A DNA stretch of 64,000 nucleotides from contig NZ_CP032084.1 in the NCBI RefSeq assembly GCF_003600685.1, positions 2,666,001-2,730,000 on the forward strand, read 5' to 3'. Under the pieces are notes generated by a model. It ran no database searches. It saw nothing but the letters and a program-made list of their open reading frames with translations, and was not told where the DNA came from. A program made the position numbers and the translations under genes. Below, in pieces: positions 16,671-25,542 of this stretch. Source of the stretch: Achromobacter sp. B7. GTDB lineage: Bacteria > Pseudomonadota > Gammaproteobacteria > Burkholderiales > Burkholderiaceae_B. How positions within the stretch are numbered: position 1 is the first letter of the stretch; each line of letters starts with the position of its first letter.

Positions 16671-19600
16671 TCAATGAAAATTCCGGCTATGCGCCGCCAG
16701 GCCGCCCAGCAGGTCGGACAGGTCCACCAGGCGTTGGGCGATCAGGTGGCGGATGCCGTCGACGCTTTGCCAGGTGCCGTAGACGCCCAGCAGTTTGGCC
16801 CCGAGTAGTTCGCGGCGTTGGCGTTCGATCAGGTCGGGACGGACGACGACGTTGACGGGGCCGGTTTCGTCTTCCAGGGTTACGAAGATGACGCCCTTGG
16901 AGGTTTGTGGCCGTTGGCGCACGGTGACGATGCCGCAGGCGCGGGCGACGCGTTTGTCGGGGTAGCCGTTCAGGACCTCGGCGGGTTGGAAGTTGCGAGC
17001 GGCCAGTTGGGGGCGTAGCAGCGCGACCGGGTGGCTGTGCAGCGTCAGGCCCAGGCTGCGGTAATCGGCGGCCACGGTCTGGCTTTCGGACGGGGCCGAC
17101 AGCTGGGGGGCCTGCGTTTCGACGATGGCGGCGTCGCGCAGCAGGTCGCGGCTTTGTACGCTGGCGGCGGCTTCCCAGCTGGCTTGGCGGCGGTGGCCGG
17201 CCAGCGTGCGCAGCGCGTCGCCGGCGGCCAGCACGTTCAGGTCGTGGCGGTTCAGGGTGGCGCGGCGGGCCAGGTCGCCGGTGTCGGCAAAGGGCGCCTG
17301 TGCGCGCGCCTGTTCGATGCGCCGGGCGGCGTCTTCGCGCATGCCTTGCAGCAAGTTCAAACCCAGCCGCACGGCCGGGCGCGCCTGGTCGGCAGGCGGC
17401 GAATGCGGGCGGGGGCGGCGCTGGGCGCCGGGGTGGTCGGCGGGCAGGGTTTCCAACGCGGATTCCCAGCCGCTGACGGTGACGTCGGCGGGCAGCACAC
17501 AGACGCCGTGGCGGCGGGCGTCCTGCACCAGTTGGGCGGGGGCGTAGAACCCCATGGGTTGGGAATTGAGCAGGGCGGCCAGGAAGGCCTCGGGTTCGTG
17601 GCGCTTGAGCCAGGAACTGAAGTACGCCAGCAGGGCGAAGCTGGCGGCATGGCTTTCCGGGAACCCGTATTCGCCAAACCCCTCGACCTGCCGGAACAGC
17701 GCTTCGGCGAATTCCAGCTTGTAGCCGTGCGCCAGCAGGCCACCCACCAGCTTGATGCGGAATTTGTCCACGCCGCCCTTGCGTTTCCAGGCGGCCATGG
17801 AGCGGCGCAACTGGTCGGCCTCGCCCGGGGTGAAGCCGGCGGCCACCACGGCAATCTGCATCACCTGTTCCTGGAAGATCGGCACGCCCATGGTGCGGCT
17901 GAGCACGCCTCGGACCTTCTCGCTGGGATAGGTTTCGGCTTCCTTGCCCTGGCGGCGGCGCAGGTAGGGGTGGACCATGCCGCCCTGGATCGGGCCGGGG
18001 CGCACGATGGCCACCTGCACGACCAGGTCGTAGTATTTGCGCGGACGCAGGCGGGGCAGCATCGTCATCTGCGCGCGTGATTCGATCTGGAACACGCCCA
18101 CCGTGTCGGCCTCGCAGATCATGTCGTAGGTGGCTTCGTCGCCTTCGGGTATGTCTTGCAGCGCCAGCGGCCGGCCCCGGCGCTGGCCGGCCAGTTCCAG
18201 CGTGCGGCGCAGGGCGGACAGCATGCCCAGCGCCAGCACGTCCACTTTCAGCAGTTTCAGCGCGTCCAGGTCGTCTTTGTCCCATTGCACGACGCTGCGG
18301 TCCTGCATGGCGGCGTTTTCAATGGGCACCAGCCGCGACAGCTTGCCGCGTGAAATCACAAAGCCGCCGGGATGCTGCGACAGGTGGCGTGGAAAGCCCA
18401 TCATGGTTTGCGCCAGCGACGCCCATTGCCGCGCCACGCGCGATTCCGGGTCCAGCCCGCAGGTGCCCAGCGTGCGCAGCATTTCCTTTTTGCCGTCCCA
18501 CCATTGATGGGCGCGCGCCACCGCGTCGATGACGCCCAGGTCCACGCCCAGCGCGCTGCCGGTGTCGCGCAACACACTGCGCGGCCGGTACGAAATGACC
18601 ACGGCGGTCAGGGCGGCGCGGTCGCGTCCGTATTTGTCGTAGATGTATTGGATGACTTCTTCACGGCGCTGGTGTTCGAAGTCCACGTCGATGTCGGGAG
18701 GTTCGTTGCGTTCCTTGCTGATGAAACGTTCAAACAGGTTGTTGCCTCGGGCCGGATCGACGGCGGTGATGCCCAGGCAATAACAGACGGCGGAGTTGGC
18801 GGCGGACCCCCGGCCCTGGCACAGGATGCCCTGGCTGCGCGCGTACTGGACGATGTCGTAGACGGTCAGGAAATACGCTTCGTAGTGCAGCTCGCCGATC
18901 AGGTCGAGTTCTTTTTCGATCTGGGCTTCGACGTTTTCCGGGACGCCGGCAGGAAAGCGGCGGGCGGCGCCGGCCAGGGTTTCCTGGCGCAGATAAGAGG
19001 CGGGCGTGTGGCCGGGCGGCACGACCTCGTCGGGGTATTCGTAGCGCAGTTCGTCCAGCGAAAACGCGCAGCGGCGCGCCACCACCAAGGTCTGCGCCAG
19101 CGCGTCGGGCGGATACAGGTTGGCCAGGCGCATGCGGGTGCGCAGATGCTGCTCGGCATTTTCGGACAATTCGTAGCCGCACTGGGCGACGGTCTGGCGG
19201 GTGCGGATGCCGGCCAGCGTGTCGTGCAGGGGCTTGCGCGACCGCACATGCATCTGCACCTGGCCCACCGCTACGACGGGCAGCTCGGCCTGGCGGGCGG
19301 CGTGTTCGACGGCGGCGCGGTGCTGGTCGTCGCGCGACCGGTACAGCAGGTTCAAGCCGACCCAGGCGCGGTTGGCAAACACGCGTGCCAGCCAGCGCGC
19401 CTGCTCGGCCAGGCGGTCGGCGTCGGTACCGTAGGCGGGCGTCAGGATGGCCAGGCATTCCGGTAACTGGCGCAGGTGTTCGTAGCCCTTGGGCGGGTGG
19501 GTCAGGTCTTCGGGGGCCAGCCGGTATTCGCCCTTGGGGGCGCGGGTGCGGGCCAGCGTGATGAGTTCGGACAGGTTGCCGTAGCCTTCGCGGGTTTGCG

Positions 19601-19919
19601 CCAGCAGGGTCAGGCCCAGCGGGGCGGCGTCGGGCGCGGCGCGCAGCTGGAACGTGGCGCCGATGATCAGCGGCAGCTTCTGGGTCTTGGCCTCCATGTG
19701 GGCGCGAACCACGCCGGCCAGCGAGCATTCGTCGGTCAGCGCCAGCGCGGCGTAGCCGAGTTCCGCCGCGCGCGCGACCAGTTCTTCCGGGTGCGAGGCG
19801 CCTTGCAGGAAGGAAAAGTTCGACTGGCATTGCAGCTCGGCGTAGCCGGGCAGGGTGGCCAACGCGGCGGGGTCGGCGGGGTCGGCCGGGTCGGACGGGT
19901 CGTAGGGATCGTCTTGCAT
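16671..19919 (-). CDS. dnaE2: Error-prone DNA polymerase III alpha subunit DnaE2 (ImuC)
   Basis: C-family polymerase of 1082 residues, the catalytic enzyme of SOS mutagenesis. After an odd Asp-Pro-rich leader come the PHP domain (QCQSNFSFLQGASHPEELV, then ALALTDECSLAGV), the polymerase active-site region FERFISKERNEPPDIDVDFE with its catalytic Asp pair, and a C-terminal OB fold (VARACGIVTVRQRPQTSKGV, then VTLEDETGPVNVVV). DnaE2 is shorter than DnaE1 and lacks the long C-terminal clamp/tau region. It follows imuB by 9 nt, and the cassette is driven from a LexA box upstream of imuA. Confidence 0.95.
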   Translation of the reverse strand: MQDDPYDPSDPADPADPAALATLPGYAELQCQSNFSFLQGASHPEELVARAAELGYAALALTDECSLAGVVRAHMEAKTQKLPLIIGATFQLRAAPDAAPLGLTLLAQTREGYGNLSELITLARTRAPKGEYRLAPEDLTHPPKGYEHLRQLPECLAILTPAYGTDADRLAEQARWLARVFANRAWVGLNLLYRSRDDQHRAAVEHAARQAELPVVAVGQVQMHVRSRKPLHDTLAGIRTRQTVAQCGYELSENAEQHLRTRMRLANLYPPDALAQTLVVARRCAFSLDELRYEYPDEVVPPGHTPASYLRQETLAGAARRFPAGVPENVEAQIEKELDLIGELHYEAYFLTVYDIVQYARSQGILCQGRGSAANSAVCYCLGITAVDPARGNNLFERFISKERNEPPDIDVDFEHQRREEVIQYIYDKYGRDRAALTAVVISYRPRSVLRDTGSALGVDLGVIDAVARAHQWWDGKKEMLRTLGTCGLDPESRVARQWASLAQTMMGFPRHLSQHPGGFVISRGKLSRLVPIENAAMQDRSVVQWDKDDLDALKLLKVDVLALGMLSALRRTLELAGQRRGRPLALQDIPEGDEATYDMICEADTVGVFQIESRAQMTMLPRLRPRKYYDLVVQVAIVRPGPIQGGMVHPYLRRRQGKEAETYPSEKVRGVLSRTMGVPIFQEQVMQIAVVAAGFTPGEADQLRRSMAAWKRKGGVDKFRIKLVGGLLAHGYKLEFAEALFRQVEGFGEYGFPESHAASFALLAYFSSWLKRHEPEAFLAALLNSQPMGFYAPAQLVQDARRHGVCVLPADVTVSGWESALETLPADHPGAQRRPRPHSPPADQARPAVRLGLNLLQGMREDAARRIEQARAQAPFADTGDLARRATLNRHDLNVLAAGDALRTLAGHRRQASWEAAASVQSRDLLRDAAIVETQAPQLSAPSESQTVAADYRSLGLTLHSHPVALLRPQLAARNFQPAEVLNGYPDKRVARACGIVTVRQRPQTSKGVIFVTLEDETGPVNVVVRPDLIERQRRELLGAKLLGVYGTWQSVDGIRHLIAQRLVDLSDLLGGLAAHSRNFH

Positions 19920-19928
19920 GGGCCGGCC

Positions 19929-21398
19929 TTAAGCGTACAGCCCGTGCAGGAACCAGCGCGCGTGTTCGGCGTCGCGTTCGCGGTAGATCCAGTAGCGCGC
20001 CGCCGCCGCGTCTTCGGCAACGAAGTAATCGCGCACGGTCAGGGCCGGGTCCCACCAGCCGCTTTCGATGCGTTCCGGCCCGCGCACCAGCCGCAGCGGC
20101 TGGCCGCCGTACTGGGGGCGATGACCCGACAGCTTCAAGGCCAGCGGCGTTTCCAGCAGCCAGAAGGGGCGGTCAAGCAAGGGCGGCAGGGGCTGGGGCG
20201 GGCGCGGGGTGGCCAGCGCATCGCCCCAGGAATTGGCGGCTTCGGGGCGGTGGTCGGGCGTGGGATGGGCATGGCGCACCTGGTCGCGACCCAGCCGGGC
20301 CACCAGCAGATCCAGCAGCCGGGCGTGGTCGGCCGCGGTGCCGCCGGGCTCGGGAAACAAGGTGGTGCTGACGGCGGGCTGTTCCACGGTGTCGGGCGCC
20401 AGCAGCGATACGGCGATGACGGGCGCTTCCAGCGTGACGTGGTTCAGCTTTTCGCGCAGCAGGTGCAAGATCTGCGGCGCCTGCCAGACCGGCTGCGCCA
20501 GCGCCAGTTCCAGTTCGGTGGGCGGGCGGGCATGGCGGCCGCGTTCGTGTTCCATGCAGAGCACCACGCGGCGCACCGCCAGTTGCCGGGCGGTAAGCCA
20601 GCCGCCCAGCTGCTCGGCCAGGCGGCGCGCCACTGCCAGCACGGCGTCGGTGTGCTCGACGTAGTCCATGAGTTCGATGCGCCGGGAAAACTGGTTGGGC
20701 GGTTCGATCCAGCGATACAGTTCGGGCGCCTGGCCATAGGCGGCGTCCAGGGCCGGCAGAAGGTCGGGCGCGCTGCGCCGTTGCAGGCCGGCGCGCGGCA
20801 GGGCGCGCAGGTCGGCCAGGGTATGGCAGCCGATGTCGCCCAGCCAGTCCAGCCGCGCCTGCGCCTGGGGCAGCAGCGCCACTGGCAGGGCGTCCAGCCG
20901 GCGGGCCAGCGTGGGCAGGGTGAGCGTGCGCCGGGGCATGCGGCGGCCGGCCCGATGCGCCAGCAGCCAGGCGCCCCGGGCCGTGGGCGCCATGCCCAGC
21001 GACACGCGCAGGTCCAGCGCTTGCAGGGTGGCGCGTATGCGCCGGGCAAGCGCGCGCGGGCCGCCAAAGAACATCAGGCTGGCGCCCACGTTCAACAGCA
21101 CGGTGTCGGCATCGCCCAGGGCAATTTCAGGGGTGTATTGCAGCAGCGCCAGCGCCGCGCCGTGCAGGGTGTCGGCTTCGGCTTGGGGCTGGCGGGGCAA
21201 GAGCTCGACCTGGGGGGCGATAACGGCCGCGCCGGCGCGGCGCATGCCCGGTTTGACGCCGGCCTGGCGGGCGGCTGGGGTGAGGGCGGCAACGCGTTCC
21301 TGGTCCAGGACGGCGAACGCGTGCCCCTCATGCGGCCAGTGCGGGCGTAGTACGTCCAGCGGCAGGCAGCGCAGGAAGGCGGCGATCCAGAGGCGCAT
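19929..21398 (-). CDS. imuB: ImuB, Y-family-like polymerase accessory protein
   Basis: Protein of 489 residues related to Y-family polymerases. ImuB is known to link the beta clamp, ImuA and DnaE2 at lesions without itself polymerising. The N-terminus (LWIAAFLRCLPLDVLRP) lacks the catalytic acidic residues of DinB, and the second acidic motif is replaced by VLLNVGASLMFFGG. PTARGAWLLAH and LGDIGCHTLADLRALPRAGL (helix-hairpin-helix) are typical. A beta-clamp-binding stretch may be PPLLDRPFWLLETP. It overlaps imuA by 71 nt, so translation is coupled. Confidence 0.92.
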   Translation of the reverse strand: MRLWIAAFLRCLPLDVLRPHWPHEGHAFAVLDQERVAALTPAARQAGVKPGMRRAGAAVIAPQVELLPRQPQAEADTLHGAALALLQYTPEIALGDADTVLLNVGASLMFFGGPRALARRIRATLQALDLRVSLGMAPTARGAWLLAHRAGRRMPRRTLTLPTLARRLDALPVALLPQAQARLDWLGDIGCHTLADLRALPRAGLQRRSAPDLLPALDAAYGQAPELYRWIEPPNQFSRRIELMDYVEHTDAVLAVARRLAEQLGGWLTARQLAVRRVVLCMEHERGRHARPPTELELALAQPVWQAPQILHLLREKLNHVTLEAPVIAVSLLAPDTVEQPAVSTTLFPEPGGTAADHARLLDLLVARLGRDQVRHAHPTPDHRPEAANSWGDALATPRPPQPLPPLLDRPFWLLETPLALKLSGHRPQYGGQPLRLVRGPERIESGWWDPALTVRDYFVAEDAAAARYWIYRERDAEHARWFLHGLYA

Positions 21399-22032
21399 GG
21401 CGGGGAGAAGACGGCGTAAGCGCGCCGGGCTCCAGGCCCACGTACAGCGGGGTGTCGCAGACAGGCCCCCGGCGCTTCAGAATATGAACGGATAAACCGC
21501 CCGGGGCCGGCGCAAGCGCCAGCCGCAACGGGGCGGGGGTGGCGTTTTGCGCGGCGCTGGCCGGGCGGATGGCAATGAACAGCAGGTCGCTGGCCTGGGC
21601 CGCCAGATGCAGGCGGCGCAGGGATTCGGGGCGCACGTGCGGCAACCAGCAGATCAGGGCGCCGCAACTGCCGTTTTTCAGGATTTGTTCCGTTGCCCAC
21701 AGGGTGTCGACGGGTTTTTGCGGCGCCACCCACAGCAATTGCCGGGGGTCCAGCCGCCAGCTCATCCAGCTGGCGATGTGGGGCACGTGCGGCGGCTGGA
21801 CCAGCGCAATGGGGCGGCGCGTTTCCAGCTGGGCCAGCGCCGGGCGCAGCAGGCGGATTTCGCCCACGCCCGGATGCGGCGTCAACAGTTCGATAAGAGA
21901 CCCCAGCGGCCAGCCGCCGTCCGGCAGCTCGGCGGAAAGCGAAGCGTGCCCGGTAGGCAGGTTGCGCGCGGCGCCTTTAGCCAACTGGGTGGCGCGCCAC
22001 AACGCGGGATGGATGCGTTCAGGAGTCATCAT
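21328..22032 (-). CDS. imuA: ImuA, RecA-like translesion synthesis accessory protein
   Basis: Protein of 234 residues, the first gene of the imuA-imuB-dnaE2 cassette. ELPDGGWPLGSLIELLTPHPGVGEIRLLRPAL is the degenerate RecA-like core; a proper Walker A is absent. It joins ImuB and DnaE2 in damage-induced mutagenesis. The start is one of two adjacent ATGs (22032 or 22029). The LexA box ends only 2 nt before the first ATG, leaving no room for a ribosome site between them. Confidence 0.9.
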   Translation of the reverse strand: MMTPERIHPALWRATQLAKGAARNLPTGHASLSAELPDGGWPLGSLIELLTPHPGVGEIRLLRPALAQLETRRPIALVQPPHVPHIASWMSWRLDPRQLLWVAPQKPVDTLWATEQILKNGSCGALICWLPHVRPESLRRLHLAAQASDLLFIAIRPASAAQNATPAPLRLALAPAPGGLSVHILKRRGPVCDTPLYVGLEPGALTPSSPRHAPLDRRLPALPAAGRTTPALAA

Positions 22033-22034
22033 TA

Positions 22035-22050
22035 CTGTATGAATATACAG
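22035..22050 (-). promoter_or_regulatory. LexA (SOS) box of imuA-imuB-dnaE2
   Basis: CTGTATATTCATACAG in transcript sense is a perfect CTGT-N8-ACAG LexA operator, 2 nt from the imuA start codon. A TATATT within it could serve as the -10 box, so LexA would block RNA polymerase directly and the mRNA would have almost no leader. Confidence 0.92.
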
Positions 22051-22137
22051 TATTGTAGCTTCCTTTTTGTCGCCCTTCGGTGATCCCTTTGCTGCCCTTT
22101 TGTCACCCTTTTCGGGTGTCGGCCCGTCCGGCCAGGC

Positions 22138-23628
22138 CTATCCCCGATCCAGATCCAGCCCGTAAAAGCGCATGTCGCCGTAGCGCACCCAGCGCGATTT
22201 CTTCACCACGCGATGCCCGATCCACAGCGCCAGGAACAGCGGAATGGCCAGATACGTGGACACCACCCCGATCCAGTCGATGCGATCCTGCAAGAACGCC
22301 TGGTAGTTCTGGCCCAGCGTCACCACCAGGCACAGCACAAAGGCCAGCACCGGCCCAAACGGGAACAGGCCGGCCTTGTAGGGCAGGTCGGCCGTGTCGT
22401 AGCCGTGCCGCACGTAGCCCTGGCGAAAGCGGTAATGGCTGATCGCGATGCTTAACCAGACGATGAATTCCGTCATGCCCGCAAAATTCAGCAGCCAGAT
22501 ATAGACGGCCTTGGGGCTGTAGACCACGCTGAACAGGCACAGGCAGGCCAGTGCCGTGGTGGCCAGCAGCGCGTATAGCGGCACGCCGCCAGGCGTCAGC
22601 CGCTTGAACAGCGCGGGCGCCTGGCCCTCGGCCGCCATGTTGAACAGCATGCGGGTGGCGGCGTACATGCCCGAATTGCCCGCCGACAGCACCGACGTCA
22701 GGATCACCGCGTTCATCACGGTGGCGGCCGACAGCAGGCCGGCATGCTGGAACACCAGCGTGAAGGGGCTGACGGCGATGTCTTCCACTTCGTTGCGCAG
22801 CAGTTGCGGGTCGGTATAGGGCAGCAGCAGGCCGATGATCAGAATGGCCAGCACATAGAAAAGCAGGATGCGCCAGAACACGTTGTTGATGGCGCGCGGC
22901 ACGTTGCGGCGCGGGTTTTCGGATTCGCCGGCGGCCACGCCCACCAGTTCGGTGCCCTGGAAGGAATAGGCCACCACCATGGCCACGCCGACCCAGGTGG
23001 CCGCGTTGCCCACGAAGGGCGCATCGCCGATGGTCCAGTTCACCAGGCCGACCTGATCGCCGCTGTGGATGATGCCCACCAGCATGCCCAGCCCGACGGC
23101 GATAAAGCACAGCACCGCCACCACCTTGATGATGGCGAACCAGTATTCGGCCTCGCCGAAGCTGCGCGCCGAAAACGCGTTCAGCCCGAAGGTCAGTGCC
23201 AAAAAGGCCACGCTCCATATCCAGCCCGGCGTGTCCGGCAGCCAGTACGCCATGACCAATTGGGCGGCCACCACGTCCACGGCGACGACCGTGGCCCAGC
23301 TGATCCAGAAATTCCATCCCAGCGCGAAGCCAAAGCCGGGGTCTACATAGCGCGACGCATAGGTGCAGAACGACCCGGACACCGGCATGAAGGTGGCAAG
23401 CTCGCCCAGGCTGGTCATGATGAAGTAGACCATCAGGCCGATCACCAGGTAGACGAGCAGGGCGCCGCCCGGGCCGGCTTGCGCGATGGCCGCGCCCGAG
23501 GCCACGAACAGGCCGGTGCCGATGGCTCCGCCCAGCGCTATCATCGTCAGGTGGCGCGCCTTGAGCACGCGGTGCAGCTGATTCCGGCTAGCGGGAGTCG
23601 CGCCAGAATCGGGGGTTTGTGTTTGCAT
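22138..23628 (-). CDS. Amino-acid permease, APC superfamily (LysP/AroP-like)
   Basis: Inner-membrane proton-coupled permease of 496 residues with about twelve helices. The conserved first helix is RHLTMIALGGAIGTGLFVASG, followed by GPGGALLVYLVIGLMVYFIM and the LGELATFMPVSGSFCTYASR signature. It is closest in style to lysine-specific LysP among characterised permeases, but the substrate cannot be fixed from sequence. The ATG at 23628 is chosen over an upstream TTG at 23667. No partner gene is adjacent. Confidence 0.87.
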   Translation of the reverse strand: MQTQTPDSGATPASRNQLHRVLKARHLTMIALGGAIGTGLFVASGAAIAQAGPGGALLVYLVIGLMVYFIMTSLGELATFMPVSGSFCTYASRYVDPGFGFALGWNFWISWATVVAVDVVAAQLVMAYWLPDTPGWIWSVAFLALTFGLNAFSARSFGEAEYWFAIIKVVAVLCFIAVGLGMLVGIIHSGDQVGLVNWTIGDAPFVGNAATWVGVAMVVAYSFQGTELVGVAAGESENPRRNVPRAINNVFWRILLFYVLAILIIGLLLPYTDPQLLRNEVEDIAVSPFTLVFQHAGLLSAATVMNAVILTSVLSAGNSGMYAATRMLFNMAAEGQAPALFKRLTPGGVPLYALLATTALACLCLFSVVYSPKAVYIWLLNFAGMTEFIVWLSIAISHYRFRQGYVRHGYDTADLPYKAGLFPFGPVLAFVLCLVVTLGQNYQAFLQDRIDWIGVVSTYLAIPLFLALWIGHRVVKKSRWVRYGDMRFYGLDLDRG

Positions 23629-23700
23629 TGCGGGGGTCAAGGGGCCGCCGTGGCGGCATTCAGGCAAGGGGTGGGCGGGGTCTGGTCACGCTGGTGGCGA

Positions 23701-23732
23701 CCAGGCGACCAGGCGACCAGGCAGCCAGGCGA
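23701..23732. repeat. 8-bp tandem repeat, 4 copies
   Basis: CCAGGCGA occurs at 23701, 23709 and 23725, with a variant CCAGGCAG at 23717, in the divergent space between the permease and esterase genes. Copy-number change would alter promoter spacing rather than any protein. Confidence 0.85.
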
Positions 23733-23853
23733 CCGTCAACCGGTCGCCACGCGGCCGCCAACGCCAAGCAGGCCGCCACCGGTAAAGCCGCGCATTTTAC
23801 AATGCGGCCATCGCGGCGCAGTCCAGCGGCCCGGGCCAGCACGGAGCAGTTTC

Positions 23854-24558
23854 ATGGCATCTACCGAATCTCTTGAATTCCTACCCGAGGCGGGCGTCGA
23901 CGTGCGCCAGTTGTTCATCCTGCTGCACGGCGTGGGCGGGTCGCCCGATAACCTGCGGCCCTTGGCCCAGGCCGTGCGCGCGGCCTTTCCGACGGCGGCG
24001 GTGCTGGTGCCCCAAGGTTTCGAGCCCTTTGACGGCGGCAACGCCGGGCGCCAGTGGTTTTCGGTGCGCGGCGTGACCGAAGATAATCGCGCCGAACGCG
24101 TGGCGGCGGCCATGCCGCCCCTGGAAGCCTATGTGCGCCAGGCGCAGGCCCGCTTCAAACTATTGCAGTCGGACACGGCGATCGCGGGCTTTTCGCAGGG
24201 CGCGATCATGGCGCTGGAACTGGTGCAGGCCCATGACGGCATGGCCGGCCGCATCATTGCGTTTTCGGGGCGCTATGCCCAATTGCCCAAGACCGCCCCG
24301 CAATTCACCACCTTGCACCTGCTGCATGGCGCCGACGACCCGATCATGAACGTGTCCCACATCCAGGCGGCCCAGGCGCGGCTGGAGGCGCTGCATGGCG
24401 ATTCCACTATCGATATCGCCAGCCACGTCGGCCATGAACTGCATCCTGCGTTGATCGAACGCGCCATTGTCCGCTTGCAGACCTGCGTGCCGCTGCGCAG
24501 CTGGGAAGCGGCGCTGGGCCTGAACCAGACGCCGCCCGACGGCACTACGCTGCACTGA
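23854..24558 (+). CDS. Alpha/beta-hydrolase esterase, YpfH/phospholipase-carboxylesterase family
   Basis: Serine hydrolase of 234 residues. LFILLHGVGGSPDNLRPLAQ holds the oxyanion HG, IAGFSQGAIMALEL has the nucleophile Ser in GFSQG near residue 115, LHGADDPIMN carries the acid, and SHVGHELHPALI the His. The full triad is present, as in YpfH acyl-CoA esterase and related carboxylesterases. The ATG at 23854 follows GGAG; the long frame upstream overlaps the permease gene on the other strand and is not real. The IclR gene starts 7 nt downstream. Confidence 0.88.
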   Translation: MASTESLEFLPEAGVDVRQLFILLHGVGGSPDNLRPLAQAVRAAFPTAAVLVPQGFEPFDGGNAGRQWFSVRGVTEDNRAERVAAAMPPLEAYVRQAQARFKLLQSDTAIAGFSQGAIMALELVQAHDGMAGRIIAFSGRYAQLPKTAPQFTTLHLLHGADDPIMNVSHIQAAQARLEALHGDSTIDIASHVGHELHPALIERAIVRLQTCVPLRSWEAALGLNQTPPDGTTLH

Positions 24559-24565
24559 TCGCGCG

Positions 24566-25375
24566 ATGAGCACCGCGCGTTCTTCCGTGCCGGCCTCGCC
24601 GCGCGCCGCCGATTCGGTGGGCGGCGCACAAAGCATTTTCCGGGTGCTGCGCCTGTTGAAATACGTGGGCGCCGCGCCCGCGCGTGGCGTGGGCTTGAGC
24701 GATGTCGTGCGCGACATCGGCCTGACGCCGCCCACCGCGCACCGCATGCTGTCGGCCTTGCTGCAAGAGGGTTTCCTGTCGCTGAACCCCAAGCTAAAGA
24801 CCTATAGCCTGGGGCGCGAGTCTTACATCCTGGGCCTGGCTGCCGAAAGCCGCCATGGCATCAAGGCCATCGCCGAATCGGCCGTGTTGCGGCTGGCGCA
24901 GTCTACGGGCGATACCAGCTTTCTATCGGTGCGCTCGGGCCACGAAGCGGTGTGCGTGGACCGCAAGACGGGCGACTTTCCCATCAAGATCCTGACCCTG
25001 GAAGTGGGCCACCGGCGGCCGCTGGGCGTGGGGGCGGGCAGCCTGGCGCTGCTGGCGTTTTTGCCCAATGACGATATCGACCGCGTGCTGGCTCGTTACG
25101 ACGCCACCACCGCGCCCGACCTGCCGTCCACCGACATGCTGCGCGAGGACATCGCCGCCGCGCGCAAGCAGGGGTATGCGCTGAACCCGGGGCGCATCAT
25201 CCCCGACATGCTGGGCGTGGGGGTGCCGGTATTCGACCGTGAACAGAATGTGGTGGCCGCGCTGAGCGTGGCGGCGATCCGCTCGCGGCTGTCGGGGGCA
25301 CGGCTGCATGATGTGGTGGCCGCGTTGCAACGCGCCGCGTCCGAACTGTCGGCGGATCTGCTGCCGCGCGCCTGA
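24566..25375 (+). CDS. IclR-family transcriptional regulator
   Basis: Regulator of 269 residues. The winged helix is at about residues 25-85 (FRVLRLLKYVGA, then GLTPPTAHRMLSALLQEGFL), followed by the IclR effector domain with GDTSFLSVRSGHEAVCVDRK and HRRPLGVGAGSLALLAFLP. In many IclR proteins the position before the Gly-Ala-Gly motif is conserved as here. It lies 7 nt after the esterase gene and converges on the SDR/Bug genes, which are plausible targets, but no site is proven. Confidence 0.9.
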   Translation: MSTARSSVPASPRAADSVGGAQSIFRVLRLLKYVGAAPARGVGLSDVVRDIGLTPPTAHRMLSALLQEGFLSLNPKLKTYSLGRESYILGLAAESRHGIKAIAESAVLRLAQSTGDTSFLSVRSGHEAVCVDRKTGDFPIKILTLEVGHRRPLGVGAGSLALLAFLPNDDIDRVLARYDATTAPDLPSTDMLREDIAAARKQGYALNPGRIIPDMLGVGVPVFDREQNVVAALSVAAIRSRLSGARLHDVVAALQRAASELSADLLPRA

Positions 25376-25379
25376 GCGC

Positions 25380-25540
25380 AGGCAGGTCGCAGCCCCAGCC
25401 ACAACCACAGCCCCGACCCCAGGCACAACCACAACCACAGCCACAACCACAACCACAACCACAACCACAGCTACAGCTACAGCTACAGCCACAGCCCCAG
25501 CCACAGCCCCAGCCACAACCCCACCCCGCGCCACAACCCC
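25380..25540. repeat. Degenerate hexanucleotide repeat (CCACAA/CCACAG/GCTACA type)
   Basis: Most of the 167-bp gap between the convergent IclR and SDR genes is a run of 6-bp units: mainly CCACAA and CCACAG, then CTACAG, then CCACAG and CCCCAG. The pure stretch of CCACAA units is near 25430-25468. Nothing else is seen in the gap. Any reading frame through it gives Thr-rich or Trp/Leu-rich low-complexity peptides that are not real genes. Confidence 0.9.
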
Positions 25541-25542
25541 GG

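Noticed and set aside
22744..23853. Plus-strand open frame running into the esterase gene
   Set aside because: It lies opposite the amino-acid permease gene and has no conserved content; the esterase begins at 23854 with a good start.
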